DNA from: Protula sp. h YS-2021
Lineage: Eukaryota; Annelida; Polychaeta; Sabellida; Serpulidae
Length of the DNA: 64,000 bases
Assembly: GCA_949752745.1 (NCBI GenBank)
Contig: OX457026.1
Span: forward strand, 69,930,591 to 69,994,590
Direction of reading: 5' to 3'
The notes beneath the pieces are model-generated. The model saw only the letters and a program-made list of their open reading frames with translations. It was not told the DNA's origin and searched no databases. Positions 48,440 through 58,098 of the stretch are shown one piece after another. Both the position numbers and the translations under genes were made by a program. Position 1 is the first letter of the stretch; every line of letters begins with the position of its first letter.

Positions 48440-48610
48440 ACCAGGCACGTGTACTTTTAACCTTGACCTGATTTCGTCAAGGGTAATTTCGTCAAAGTAT
48501 GCTTTTAATCTTGATCTCATTTTGTCAAGGACACTATAACCTTGACCTCATTCAATGACACCGGATGGTGATACCTATAGTTTAGACCTTATTCAAGATC
48601 ACTGTATCCA
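48440..48610. repeat. CCTTGACCTCATTTCGTCAAGG array, upstream block
   Basis: Four degenerate copies of a unit of about 40 bp with CTTGACCT(C/G)ATTT(C/T)GTCAAGG and GTACTTTTAA. The unit is partly self-complementary (CCTTGAC against GTCAAGG). It lies directly before the NADAR gene; the same array resumes after it. Confidence 0.75.
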
Positions 48611-48630
48611 GACACGTATAGACAACATGG

Positions 48631-49053
48631 ATGATTTTTTATTATTTGGTGGTTACAAGGAGGTTCAACATGTTTCCAACAAAACTGAAGAAATATGGGC
48701 AAACATTCAACTCGAGTGAAGCTTTATATCAATATGAGAAAGCGGTTATTCATAACCGTCAAGATATTGCTTTAGCTATTGTTTCATTTAGAAATGGATT
48801 TGACACGAAACGTATAGCAAAAGTAATAAAGTCATATTGCACATATGTCGTATGGCACATAGTAAAGATAAGCAAAATGCGTGATGTGTTGTATGAAAAA
48901 TTAAATCAGTGTATGTTATTTTGTAAAAAGTTAAAAGAATGTAAAGATAAGACTTCAGTTGAAGCAACGTATGATAAATGGTGGGGAGGTGGTATCAAGC
49001 AGTTATCATCTACTTCATATCCTGGAAAAAAATATAATGGAAAAGTTGTTTAA
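48631..49053 (+). CDS. NADAR-domain protein
   Basis: 140 codons from the first ATG of this frame; an internal ATG at 48,670 would leave 127. The pattern is that of the NADAR (YbiA/RibX-like) N-glycosidase domain: FNMFPTKLKKYGQTF, then SSEALYQYEKA (residues about 30-40), a middle helix AKVIK.., an aromatic W with IVKISKMRDVLYEKL (about 76-93), and KWWGGGIK near the end (117-124), with GKKYNGKV last. NADAR enzymes act on ADP-ribose-type and riboflavin-pathway glycosides. The start of the domain may be frameshifted: an overlapping frame from ATG 48,626 gives FLLFGG. It is the only Polinton enzyme frame without internal stops. NADAR is known from giant viruses and phages; here it is cargo of a capsid-encoding element. 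Confidence 0.65.
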   Translation: MIFYYLVVTRRFNMFPTKLKKYGQTFNSSEALYQYEKAVIHNRQDIALAIVSFRNGFDTKRIAKVIKSYCTYVVWHIVKISKMRDVLYEKLNQCMLFCKKLKECKDKTSVEATYDKWWGGGIKQLSSTSYPGKKYNGKVV

Positions 49054-49089
49054 AAAAGTTAACTATGTATGGTTAATGAGAAGAGTACT

Positions 49090-49330
49090 TTTAACCCCAA
49101 TAATTGTTAAAGTGCACATGTACTTTTGATCTTGACCTCATTTCGTCAAGGATACTATAACCTTGACCTCACTTTATCAAGGACACTTTCGCTAAAGTAT
49201 ACGTGTACTATTGACCTTAACTTAATTTTGTCAAGGACACTATAACCTCGACCTCATTTCGTCAAGGACACTTTCGTCAAAGTACACGTGTACTTTTAAC
49301 CTTGACCTCATTTCGTCAAGTATACTTTCA
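49090..49330. repeat. CCTTGACCTCATTTCGTCAAGG array, downstream block
   Basis: Six to seven units continue the array seen before the NADAR gene. Each unit has CCTTGACCTCA, TTTCGTCAAGGACACT and often GTACACGTGTACTTTTAACC, whose GTACACGTGTAC is a perfect palindrome with an E-box. A TATA box follows immediately. Confidence 0.8.
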
Positions 49331-49338
49331 CTACCGAG

Positions 49339-49345
49339 TATATAA
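49339..49345 (+). promoter_or_regulatory. TATA box
   Basis: TATATAA in GAGTATATAAGAGCG, about 70 bp before the ATG at 49,413 and just after the CCTTGACCT array. Position and sequence fit a core promoter for the leftmost replication genes. Confidence 0.6.
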
Positions 49346-49630
49346 GAGCGTGTAACGAGCAAACGATAATTAAGTATGCAAATACTAAAGCGGGTTATAC
49401 TCTGGAGAGACAATGCAGTTTGTCATTCCGTGTATATTGGTGTATGAATTACACTGTTACAGACAACGAAAACAAATTCTAGCTGACGTGTATGAAGTGT
49501 TTCAATGGATGACTATTAGCTGAAATTAATCGCTTGATTGCTATTGGTGCAACAGCAGAGGAGGAATGTTCTCAATAAGTTAAGGGAAGGAAACATTCCC
49601 TTATTCATCAATGAACAGGAAACTAATATA

Positions 49631-50374
49631 CTCAACAAAAAAAAGAAACGCAACTTTTTCAAATGGCTGTTATATTGTCAATACTGGACAGATAACAACA
49701 AAATTTTAGGTATAGACTCAGAATCAATAGATAATTTCATTTCTCTAAAAATTCAAAGCTACATTCTTATCGTTACGCTGTAATGCTTACGTAAACTGAA
49801 GGTATCCGAAAAGCAGTTCACAAGCCTAATATCTCGTGTGTCCTAATAGGGTTGAATAGGGTGTGACAAGCGGATCTGTCGGTCCTGGTCTGGGGTCGTT
49901 GACCGTGGCCTGCCCGTTCTAGGTCGATCGGATGTGGACCCTGTTGTATCTAATCTTATTCTCAGGCGAGTAACCGTCGATTTGTGGACGCCAAACGCCC
50001 GCGCCACGTCAGTTGCCGTTTTTCCACTTTCCAGCATGCCGATCGCACGCTCTCGCTGAATTGCGGTTAACCGTGCCATCGGTTAGGATCGTTCCAGAAA
50101 CTTCAAATTTTGTACAACGTGCACTCTTTTCTTAAGGGTTGAGACTATGAAAAAATAATTCAATAACTCTCAGCGGTTATTTCACAATGTGCTAGACTAC
50201 CAGTTTAGGTCACGTGACTGCTCGCTCCAGTTGTAAGATAGAGCGGGGAATGATTTTGACACATTGTTTGGACAATCATTTTCCAAGTAATAGAATGTAC
50301 AAGAAAAATTAAATATACTAATAGAAAAAAAATTAACCCCCTCTATAGGTGTTGCGTTTCTTTTTTTTGTTGGG
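49631..50374. mobile_element. Tc1/mariner-type element inserted in Polinton gene
   Basis: Inverted ends of 24 bp beginning C(T/C)CAACAAAAAAAAGAAACG, with one mismatch and TA on both sides (49,629-49,630 and 50,375-50,376), as expected for Tc1/mariner. At 744 bp it is internally deleted. It splits the repeat-rich protein of the Polinton and is thus younger than it. Confidence 0.85.
49843..50079 (-). pseudogene. Tc1-type transposase N-terminus
   Basis: 78 residues starting MARLTAIQRERAIGMLESGK, with TATDVARAFGVHKSTVTRL as helix-turn-helix and TGSTSDRPRTGRPRSTTPDQ as the linker and second DNA-binding half. This is the paired-type DNA-binding start of Tc1 transposases. The frame ends after DRQIRLSH; the catalytic DDE part is deleted. 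It confirms the class of the surrounding element. Confidence 0.85.
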
Positions 50375-50867
50375 TATATGATGGAGCATGCAGCACAGGA
50401 GGAGCAGGATGAGTATGTTTGGTCTCCCTTACCCATCACTCAACAGGAACTTGATGCCGCTAAACGTGCAGCACTGCAGGAGGATTGGGAGGATGAATAT
50501 GTTTGGTCTCCCTTACCCATCACTGAACAGGAACTTGATGTCATGGAATGTGCAGCACTGCAGGAGTATGCATCCTTACCTATCAATGAACAGGAACTTT
50601 ATGTAATGGCGCATGCAGCACAGAACGAGCATGTACCAATTACTGAGGATAAGTTTAAAGAGCGTGCCGTACAGACTGACACTTTACCAATTGAAGACAT
50701 AGAGCCTTGTCATAAAAGACGCATGCACCCAGGTAGTAAATTGCGCGCACATGTATTGCATTACAAAGAAACTACAGAAGCCGAGATGACGCAAGAAAAT
50801 GAGACGACGCAAGACAACGAGACGACGCAGAGAAGTACCATGAAACACTATTTCTGCATATAGTCGA

Positions 50868-53800
50868 CACTTGGGCTCTCGTCAAAAGCTACACCAACAT
50901 CATCAAGCTAATCACCAACGCCTTACTCTTGTATGCATAGATTGTGGTAAAACGTTTAACAGCAGTAAGCTTCTCGGACATCACCGATTAATATGTAGCA
51001 TCAGGAACAAACAGCAACACGTCTCACAAGTGGGTATCGGAAAAGTATGCAAAACCATGCGAGAGAAAAGGTATTTCAGCCTAAACACAATCACGACATC
51101 TTATGGCTTTGAAGGACTTGGAACCGGACATTGAACATTATTTAAAGGAGGAAATGAAAAGAGGGATAAAATGGTATGTCACTACACACACAGAATCTAG
51201 CAAAATGGTGAAAAACGAAGGAGCGGACATGTTAAAAAACGTATGAAATTTATCAAGGTAGAAAAACCTATACTATACTGCAACCTGAGGAGATTCAAGA
51301 TGCATTACCTGAAGTGTTTCAAACAATACATACAAAGTTTCAAGAATCTGAGCGTAAGGGTTCAGGCTGGCATTTAGATAAAGTGAACAATATTGAAGTG
51401 CATACCGGTAGATTTGATACACTGGTAGGGTCTTCTTATTTACCATTACCTCGACCAATAGCAGGGACAGGAGCCATTGTGAACATTAAAAAAGTGACCA
51501 AAAGTGTTTTTTTGGTCAGTCTTAGCACATCTTCATGTGAAAGATAAAAATGCCAAGAGGGTGAGTCAATACATGGACTATGAATATAAGTTCAACGTAA
51601 AAAATATCTCCTTTCCAACACCTATACGTGAAGTACCAACCTTTGAGAAGAACAACAGCTTATCCATAAATGTGTTTGGGTATGACTATAACAGGTAGTA
51701 CCAATTTATTTGAGTTAATATAATTACGTGACACAAATTAATTTAGTACTCATCGGCAAGGGAGAGCGCAAGCACTATTGTTTGATTCGGGATTTTAATA
51801 TGCTGATGTATAGACGTACGAAATATAAAGGACTTATGTGTTACTGTTTCAACTGTCTCCATGCATTTAGTCGAGAAGATTTGCTGGATAAGCATAAGCA
51901 AGTGTGCTTAAAAAATCAAACACAACGATTGAGTTTTCATGAGAAAAGAGAAGATTTAGTGATTCGATTCAAAGGCATTGCAAAGCAGCAAAAGATACCA
52001 TTCATCATCTGTGCAGATTTAAAATGCTTTACAGAAAAAAGAGGATAAAAAAGCAAACAGTTTTGCTTACGCTGTTGTTAGTACTGATGCTCAGTATTCA
52101 AGACGACCAATACTGTATCGAGGAGACAATGTTGTTGATTTATTCTTACACAAATTACTGGAAAAAAGATCGGATTACAGATATTTTAATGAATGCTAAA
52201 CCTTTGGAAATGACACCGGAAAACATTCCTAATTTTGAAACTGCAACCACTTGTTTTATTTGTCATACCGCCTTAGGATCTAACCATGTCACCGGAGTGT
52301 ACCGAGGTGCTGCTCACAGTAACTGTAAATTACCATACCGTTTGATGAAAAAGAGTCAGGATCACGAGGATTCCTTTAAAATACCAGTGGTATTTCACGA
52401 CTTACGTGGCTACGACAGTCATTTCATCATTGAGAAGATTGGATAGTTTAAGGAAAGCAAACTACGTGTTATTGCAAACACCATTGAAAAGTGCATATCC
52501 TTTTCATTAGATAATTTACTATTCATTGACTCTTTTCAATTTATGGGAGGCCCTCTGCAAAAGCTGTTGAACAACTTAGCAAACGAAGGCAAAAGAAAAT
52601 TCCAAATTGTGACATTAACCATTGAAAACAGTCACCAACAATATTTGTTGTTGAGAAAGGGCGTATAATTATATGATTTTGTGGATGGACTTGATAAATC
52701 TCATATATCCGGCCTTCTTCCACAGGACGTATTTTTCAGTACAGTGAGTGAGGAAGATATCAGCGAGAACGACTATAAACATGCACAGAATGTATGGGCG
52801 AAATTTAAGTGTTACACATTAGAAGACTATCACGATTTGTACTTAAAAACAGATGTCATGTTATTAGCTGACATGTTTGAAAATTTTCGACAAGTGTGTT
52901 TGACCACACACGAATTGGACTCAGTACATTATTATACAGCTCCCGGTTTGTCATGGGACGCTATGCTCCGACGTCCAGATGTTGCGTTATCAAGAGCTCA
53001 AGAACGAATTAAACTTGAAGGGGACACCATGTGAGAAACTGGTCCCTACTCTATATTCCAAAACAAGATATGTTGTCCATTACCGGAATTTACAGCACTA
53101 TTTATCATTAAGTTTAACCTTAACAAAAATCCATCGAGCCGTCATGTTCACTCAGAGTAAATGGTTAGCATCATACATTACCCTGAATACAGAGAAGCGT
53201 AATGATGTTAAAAATCCGTTTGAGAAGGATTTTTACAAACTCATGAACAATTCTATATTTGGGAAGGCAATGGAAAATGTAATGAAACGTAATCAATTAG
53301 AACTGGTGACTAATGAGAAACGCTTAAGAATCTCGTAGCAAAACCAACCTTCCATCTTCTCAAAATTTTTAACGAGAATTTAGCTGTAGTTCACTTGAAA
53401 CAGGCTGAATTGTTGTTGAAGAAACCGATTTATGTTGGATTCAGCATCTTAGATCTCAGCAAAACGTTAATGTATGACTTTCATTATTTGCACATAAAGC
53501 CAAGTACCCCACAGCAAAACTGTTGTTCACGGATGCAGATAGTTTGTGTTACTGTATTGAAACAGCTGACTTGTATCAAAATATGTTACAAGATCGGTTT
53601 TACTGTGATTACCCTACATCTTAATTCCTTCATTCCACTGTAAACAAAAACGTGATTAGAAAGATGAAGGATGAAGCTGCAGGTCTTCCTATGGAAACGT
53701 TTGTAGGTCTACCATCCAAAATGTAGTTTTTCATATCCTGGAACAGAAAAGAAAACCGATAAAAGTATTGACCGAGCACATATCAGAAAAATGAAACATG

Positions 53801-53991
53801 AAGACTACAAAACAGCTCTGTTTGGGAAAGGTCAGACCATAGCAACAAACAATATGTTACGAAGTCATGAACATCAAGTTTTTGCAGAACGAGTTGTAAA
53901 CGTAGCACTATCTCCATTTGACGATAAGAGGTATGTGTTGAATGATGGTGTGAGTACCTTGGCTGATGGGCATTGTGACATCATGATGTGA
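50868..53991 (+). pseudogene. polB: Protein-primed DNA polymerase B, decayed
   Basis: Family B polymerase of the Polinton type, the element's replicase. Blocks in order: C2H2 finger CIDCGKTFNSSKLLGHH (50,935-51,000); SGWHLDKVNNIEVHTGRFD (51,365); second finger CYCFNCLHAFSREDLLDKH (51,840); exonuclease box FIICADLKCF (52,000), where the glutamate of D-x-E is lysine; YRGAAHSNCKLPYR (52,310), lacking the usual preceding stretch; NVWAKFKCYTLEDYHDLYLK (52,787); YYTAPGLSWDAM (52,935); motif B KLMNNSIFGKAMEN (53,239); motif C TDADSL (53,529-53,546). Between about 53,000 and 53,035 motif A is missing. At least eight frameshifts or stops. Not functional. Confidence 0.9.
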
Positions 53992-54012
53992 TATCATTAT
54001 GTTACATTATGA

Positions 54013-54035
54013 TGACGTAAGCAGTAAGTATATAA
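54013..54035 (+). promoter_or_regulatory. CRE-like site and TATA box
   Basis: ATGACGTAAGC is followed 8 bp later by TATATAAG (54,029-54,035), 33 bp before the next ATG (54,068). A compact core promoter directly behind the PolB frame. Confidence 0.5.
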
Positions 54036-54067
54036 GGTACTGTTTACACACATACACAAACTGAAAA

Positions 54068-54343
54068 ATGCTTACCACGTTAACAGAGGATAAGGATGTG
54101 GAAGGACACTATTTCATATGTTTAAAATGAGGAGCCTAATATATTACGTATTCGCTTCAGCAGCGGGAAACAATTAGAAAACACGCACATCTCATAACGG
54201 CAGGATGTGAACTCATACTGAGTAATGAAAAGAATGTGAAAGCCACCAAATATGTGGCCCAACAGTTTGTCACTTTTCACATAATTCATCGAGTCAATGA
54301 TAACGTGCATAACACGGACATCAATCTGAATGAAGACGAGTGA
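54068..54343 (+). pseudogene. Small unknown Polinton protein
   Basis: One frame of 91 codons with two in-frame stops: MLTTLTEDKDVEGHYFICLK, stop, G-A, stop, then YITYSLQQRETIRKHAHLI, ITAGCELILSNEKN and a C-terminus HNTDINLNEDE. It has its own TATA box and ends shortly before the convergent minus-strand block. No family was recognised. Confidence 0.45.
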
Positions 54344-54779
54344 ACATTATTTATGAATACACTAGATGATGTGGTTTATTCGGAATGTGAAAACCAAGTT
54401 GGATGAGGAGCTGAACTGAAACTGTAAAGAACAGACCCAATTTTCATGTGTGTACGAAGTGTATTTTTTGTTAGAAATGTACCACACTTATTAATGTCAT
54501 TGCTTAATGTAGTTAAATAATGTATTCAATGTATTCATTAATATGTTAAACATATGTGTAAAATAAAATTGAATGTATATTTGAATCTGTTTTATTTATA
54601 TATGTTTGAAATAAAAGTCCACGTTTTTTTATTTAACCAACAAACACTTGAATAACAATTCATTTTTAACAATACTTCATTAAAACTTAACTAACAAATA
54701 CTCAACTAATACTTAACTAACAATACTCAGTAATACTTATCAAATACATAACTCACATCGTTTAATAAAACAAAGGTTT
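54344..54779. other. Convergent gene ends, AT-rich
   Basis: Separates the plus-strand and minus-strand gene blocks. AATAAA words lie at about 54,563 and 54,610 (plus strand) and TTTATT (minus-strand signal) at about 54,590, so both blocks may end here. AACTAACAA(T/A)ACT words recur at 54,690-54,735. Confidence 0.5.
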
Positions 54780-55184
54780 TTAACGATCATAAATCATATG
54801 TTTTACAATAAAATCATTGTCACTGTTTCTGAGTACCTCTGGAAGGTTTTCTACACTTTCATCTCGAGCCCGTTGTAAAATATAATACACGCAGTAAAAT
54901 CCTCATGTATTTGACAATGGCTGTTGTAATTGTATGCTTTCCATTACAAAAGTTTTTCCTAAATTGAACTACACGTTTATCTGTAGGTGGTATACCATAG
55001 GAATCAAAATACTCTTGTTATACGACGCCAGCCAATGTTGCCCGGGCTTATCCTGTTCATCTGTGTTAATAACATGAGCCCCCGGTTGCCATGTTGGTTA
55101 CTGATCAATAGCAAATACACCATGAAAAATATCTCTGGTCATACAGTCATGTTTTAAAATAGCCTCGATCTGCCACGTATTCAT
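54780..55184 (-). pseudogene. Adenain-like cysteine protease, catalytic Cys lost
   Basis: Starts MNTWQIEAILKHDC; its ATG overlaps the stop of the capsid gene by one base (TAATG). Then VINTDEQDKPGQHWLASYNK contains the catalytic histidine (GQHW). In a shifted frame YFDSYGIPP supplies the acidic-residue region. The active-site block reads stop-GFYCVYYIL: the codon where the family has the catalytic cysteine, directly before G-x-(F/Y)-C, is TGA. It ends in NDFIVKHMIYDR. The enzyme would process capsid proteins. At about 134 codons it is somewhat short, with at least two stops and two frameshifts. Confidence 0.8.
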
Positions 55185-56358
55185 TACGTATAGTCAAACT
55201 GAATATCAAGACTACACGTGATTTCAACAATGTTATCAAACTCTGCATAAATGATAATATTTGTCGGATGCCGCAGTCCTTTAGCAAAATTCATTTCAAG
55301 CCTTAAATGTCCATGTTTTATGATACTATAGTGGTCATTCTCATCATAGTCCGGTGTTAAGTCAAAGGCAAACAGTGAATAGCCTTTATCCCAGTCTTCA
55401 CGCTTAATGATACAGCTCTTGCCTCCATTGAGCGTATCAAATCCCCGAAACAATGTTTCATAGCATTGCAAATAAACCTTTGCACCCATATTCGGTTGGA
55501 GAGCTTTGTTGGTAGCTACAGGCTCACATTCGGTGTACATTTAAATAAAGTTAATGTTGTAATGCAGAAAATTGCAAGGATTCTTATTTTCTCTTACAGA
55601 AAAAGCTTAACTTTCCACCATACTTATGACAACTCGCTTGGTAATTTTCCAAGAAATATGTTGTCTTTCACAAACGTGCGCAATCCAGCTGGTACAGCAA
55701 CCACTTTACATTCCTTACGTGTGATAGGTAATTTAGCTGGCATTTTCAATAGTGCATCAGCATGAGCTAATTGCACACCTGGGCTTGGTCGAACTTTTCG
55801 TACCATTAGGAAACATTCCATTAAGTCAACTCGATAGTAGTCTGCCGGTGTGAATACGTGATGAACCCAAGATGCTCACCGATTGACTTTTTCGTGTGTG
55901 TATGTAGCGTGTGTGTAAGCCATGGTTTCCAGAGGGATCAGCAATGGGTTGTCCATTCTCTCCTATGGTGATCTCTGACATGCGCTTTCTTCCGAGTCAT
56001 GAATGAGATGTGAAATAATGCTGGTGTGCCATGAGTGTTGTTGCTATGTGAAATAAGACGATCATTCAGAAACAGTTCCGCGTTGCTCCATAATCCATTA
56101 AATATATCATTAATAGGAGCCAACCAGCTCCTAATGTCTTTACAATTCTAAAGGTGACGTGAAGTTAAGAATTTTTTAAAATCTAAATATTCTTCTGTTG
56201 TTTGCTGGTATGTAGAATTCTACTCTTGGTCTAAGAGCAGCAATGGACTGGTGTTCTACATCAGATGCTTTTTCAACTGCTGTTTGTGTTGGTAAAATGC
56301 GAAACCATTCTAAAGGTGAAGTACTATATTCACATGACTGATCATGAATAAGTGACAA
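55184..56358 (-). pseudogene. Major capsid protein (double jelly-roll), decayed
   Basis: N-terminal block LSLIHDQSCEYSTSPLEWF with QTAVEKASDVE (56,358-56,200), where the initiator ATG has become TTG. Then FNGLWSNAELFLNDRLISHS (about 56,090), RKVRPSPGVQLAHADALLK and PITRKECKVVAVPAG (55,820-55,640), the loop LFRGFDTLNGGKSCIIKRED (55,450), YSLFAFDLTPDYDENDHYS, and NIIIYAEFDNIVEI before the stop at 55,184. Order and wording match the Polinton major capsid protein (F54H12.2-like). Several frameshifts, and a deletion between about 56,000 and 55,830, make it non-functional. It overlaps the protease start. Confidence 0.9.
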
Positions 56359-56716
56359 TTTTTTTATAAAAATAAATTTTGATGTTGACGCTTTGGCTCT
56401 TTTTCGTTTACTGACAGGTTTTTGTGTTTGCTTTCGCCTTTTACCATTTGGTATAGCACCTACGAGTCGTGATGTCGCTTCCTGAGCCACTTTTCGAGTG
56501 ACATCTTTTGTAATCCCTCTTAATGCTTTTTTCAAATGAGGGGCAACCATTTTTGCACCAAATGCAAGTAGTGGTACAGCGCTTCAATGCACTCAGAAAA
56601 GAACGAATGCCTTATCCATATTGCATTCGCGTGCCTCGAAAACCAGGTAGTGCCCGACCTACTTGGTATTGAAAATGGTTTCGATAAAAATTTTTATTGT
56701 GAATATAAGACTTCAT
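56359..56716 (-). pseudogene. PX-like small basic virion protein
   Basis: Starts MKSYIHNKNFYRNHFQYQVG eight bases behind the penton stop, continues RALPGFRGTRMQYG, a stop, then GIRSFLSALKR; in a shifted frame VPLLAFGAKMVAPHLKKAL and a strongly basic tail (GKRRKQTQKPVSKRKRAK). Hydrophobic-amphipathic start and basic end fit the PX/pVI-like core protein that precedes the capsid gene in Polintons. Its own stop is lost, so the frame now runs into the capsid N-terminus without a break, an in-frame fusion by mutation. Confidence 0.65.
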
Positions 56717-56721
56717 ATTGC

Positions 56722-57461
56722 TTATTGTCTAAAATGAGGTTTACAGATGACTTTATCACTCTCAAATGCTACGTTTTCGCCTGTGTTGTTCTTGATACTG
56801 ATTTCAATGATATCGAACTTTTGTTGGTATTTGGAATTGGTTTCCCATAAGGTTTAGTGACTATATCTTTTCCTTGAACAGCCACTGCACGTAACAAAGG
56901 GACATAATAATCACCAACAACTTGAGGATAACAAATACTACAATATGCATATAAAGTGTAAAATCCACGTGTAATGTCAGAGGTATAGTCCGACTGGTAC
57001 GTTTGTTCACTGTCCACCTCAGATAAAAATATGCATGTATCCTAACACGTGAGCTAAACCTAGACTTAGAGTGAGTTGATGCCCATTTTTTACAATAATT
57101 CAGGTGAGTCGTGTGTTGGTGTTGTATTTGAATTTTTTTAATGCTGTAATCGTTGTTGCATTGGTTTCTGTAAGCATCTGCCTATTCAACATATCTACTA
57201 ATTCGTCCGCTGAACTAGAATGTCCTCGAGGAATATGAATTTTAACTAACTCTTCCGTACCATACCAAAGGGAATAATATGCATCTTTTTTAAATGTGGA
57301 CCACGTATGACGGTATTGAATGTCTGCTAATGCTACTTCAAATTTATTTCTTAAATAAATTGTTTTGGTATACGTATTTGAAACGTGGAAGTCGTATCAT
57401 TTGGATAAATATGCTTGCTCGCATTGCTCGGCAAATTAATGTAAAAACTTGTTGATTCCAT
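56722..57461 (-). pseudogene. Penton-like minor capsid protein, decayed
   Basis: Starts MESTSFYINLPSNASKHIYP; in the next frame FEVALADIQYRHTWSTF, SLWYGTEELVKIHIPRGHSS and ADELVDMLNRQM; then GFYTLYAYCSICYPQVVGDY with VPLLRAVAVQGKD; and finally FDIIEISIKNNTGENVAFES to a stop at 56,722. This is the single-jelly-roll minor capsid protein of Polintons, which forms the capsid vertices. Length (about 246 codons) is near normal; two or more frameshifts separate the blocks. The spacing to the next gene is six bases between stop and ATG. Confidence 0.85.
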
Positions 57462-57594
57462 GACGTCTAAATTGAAAATGACCGTTTGTGCTTTGGTACA
57501 ACATTAATTTCTACAGTTCTACTGTAGCACCGTACTTTTTGAAAAGTTTTCGTAAAACTTAATGAAGGTAATTTAATACATTTCCTATTCCAGC

Positions 57595-57838
57595 TCATGT
57601 TGACGTTTTTTTCTTTTTATCTTGTATGATTGTACGTTTTCTAAAAATGGTTAAGGGAATGTTACTGCTTGCTATAGCCTAAAGGAACTCTTTCCATCCA
57701 CTTTCACGTTTCGTTTGTTCGTGACCCCACCAGTGCTTCTTTCAATAAGTCAACAATATTTGAATTAGAAATGGCTTCACCCGTACTTAACACTAGTCAT
57801 CTATACCTTGCGTTATAAATACGCTGTCGTTTGAATTT
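57595..57838 (-). pseudogene. Small Polinton protein of unknown function
   Basis: VKYKFKRQRIYNARYR, a stop, LVLSTGEAISNSNIVDLLKE, then in a shifted frame WGHEQTKRESGWKEFL, a stop, AIASSNIPLTIFRKRT. The wording (NIVDLL..AL, GW.EF, NIP) recalls a short Polinton protein of unknown role. Its first part overlaps the end of the integrase-like stub in another frame, so a deletion junction probably lies here. Confidence 0.35.
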
Positions 57839-58008
57839 GTACTTGACTGGTTGTAACAGTGTAAAGCGTCTTGATCACGAATCCATTTTTTACGCTAGGA
57901 TAGGAAGTTGGTTTTCTTGTTTGTTTCAGGAGTTGATATAAAAGCAAAAGCACAAGGATGACTTGGATCAAAATAAATTTGATTTAAATAATCTTTCCAT
58001 TTGGTCAT
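57793..58008 (-). pseudogene. Integrase-like N-terminal stub
   Basis: Starts MTKWKDYLNQIYFDPSHPCA, then a stop and RKKWIRDQDALHCY, ending VFITQGIDD and a stop. The combination of (I/L)Y(F/Y)DP..P..F, W...QD and a final I-D-D resembles the region before the catalytic core of the Polinton retroviral-type integrase. The DDE core itself is absent: the sequence passes directly into another small gene. If correct, the element cannot integrate by itself. The similarity is short, so this stays tentative. Confidence 0.4.
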
Positions 58009-58098
58009 GGTATTAAAAACGCATCCAGTACCAAAAAACACGATTTATTTTGCAATAACGTCAAGAACAGTATACACATGCTTAACAACAGCTTAACT

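Larger units (their letters stand above)
49413..50863 (+). pseudogene. Repeat-rich Polinton protein, cut by Tc1-type insertion
   Basis: The frame from ATG 49,413 (MQFVIPCILVYELHCYRQRK) leads after a shift to NVLNKLREGNIPLFINEQE at 49,629, where a Tc1-type element is inserted. Beyond it (50,378) the protein resumes with the same wording: PLPITQQELDAAKRAALQE, PLPITEQELDVMECAALQEY and SLPINEQELYVMAHAAQ. It is therefore built of short repeats around LP-I-(T/N)-E-Q-E-L, alternating with acidic tracts. The right part is a clean 161-codon frame ending in a T/E/Q-rich tail. It may be a separate protein or the N-terminal extension of PolB, which follows at once. Function unknown. Confidence 0.55.
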
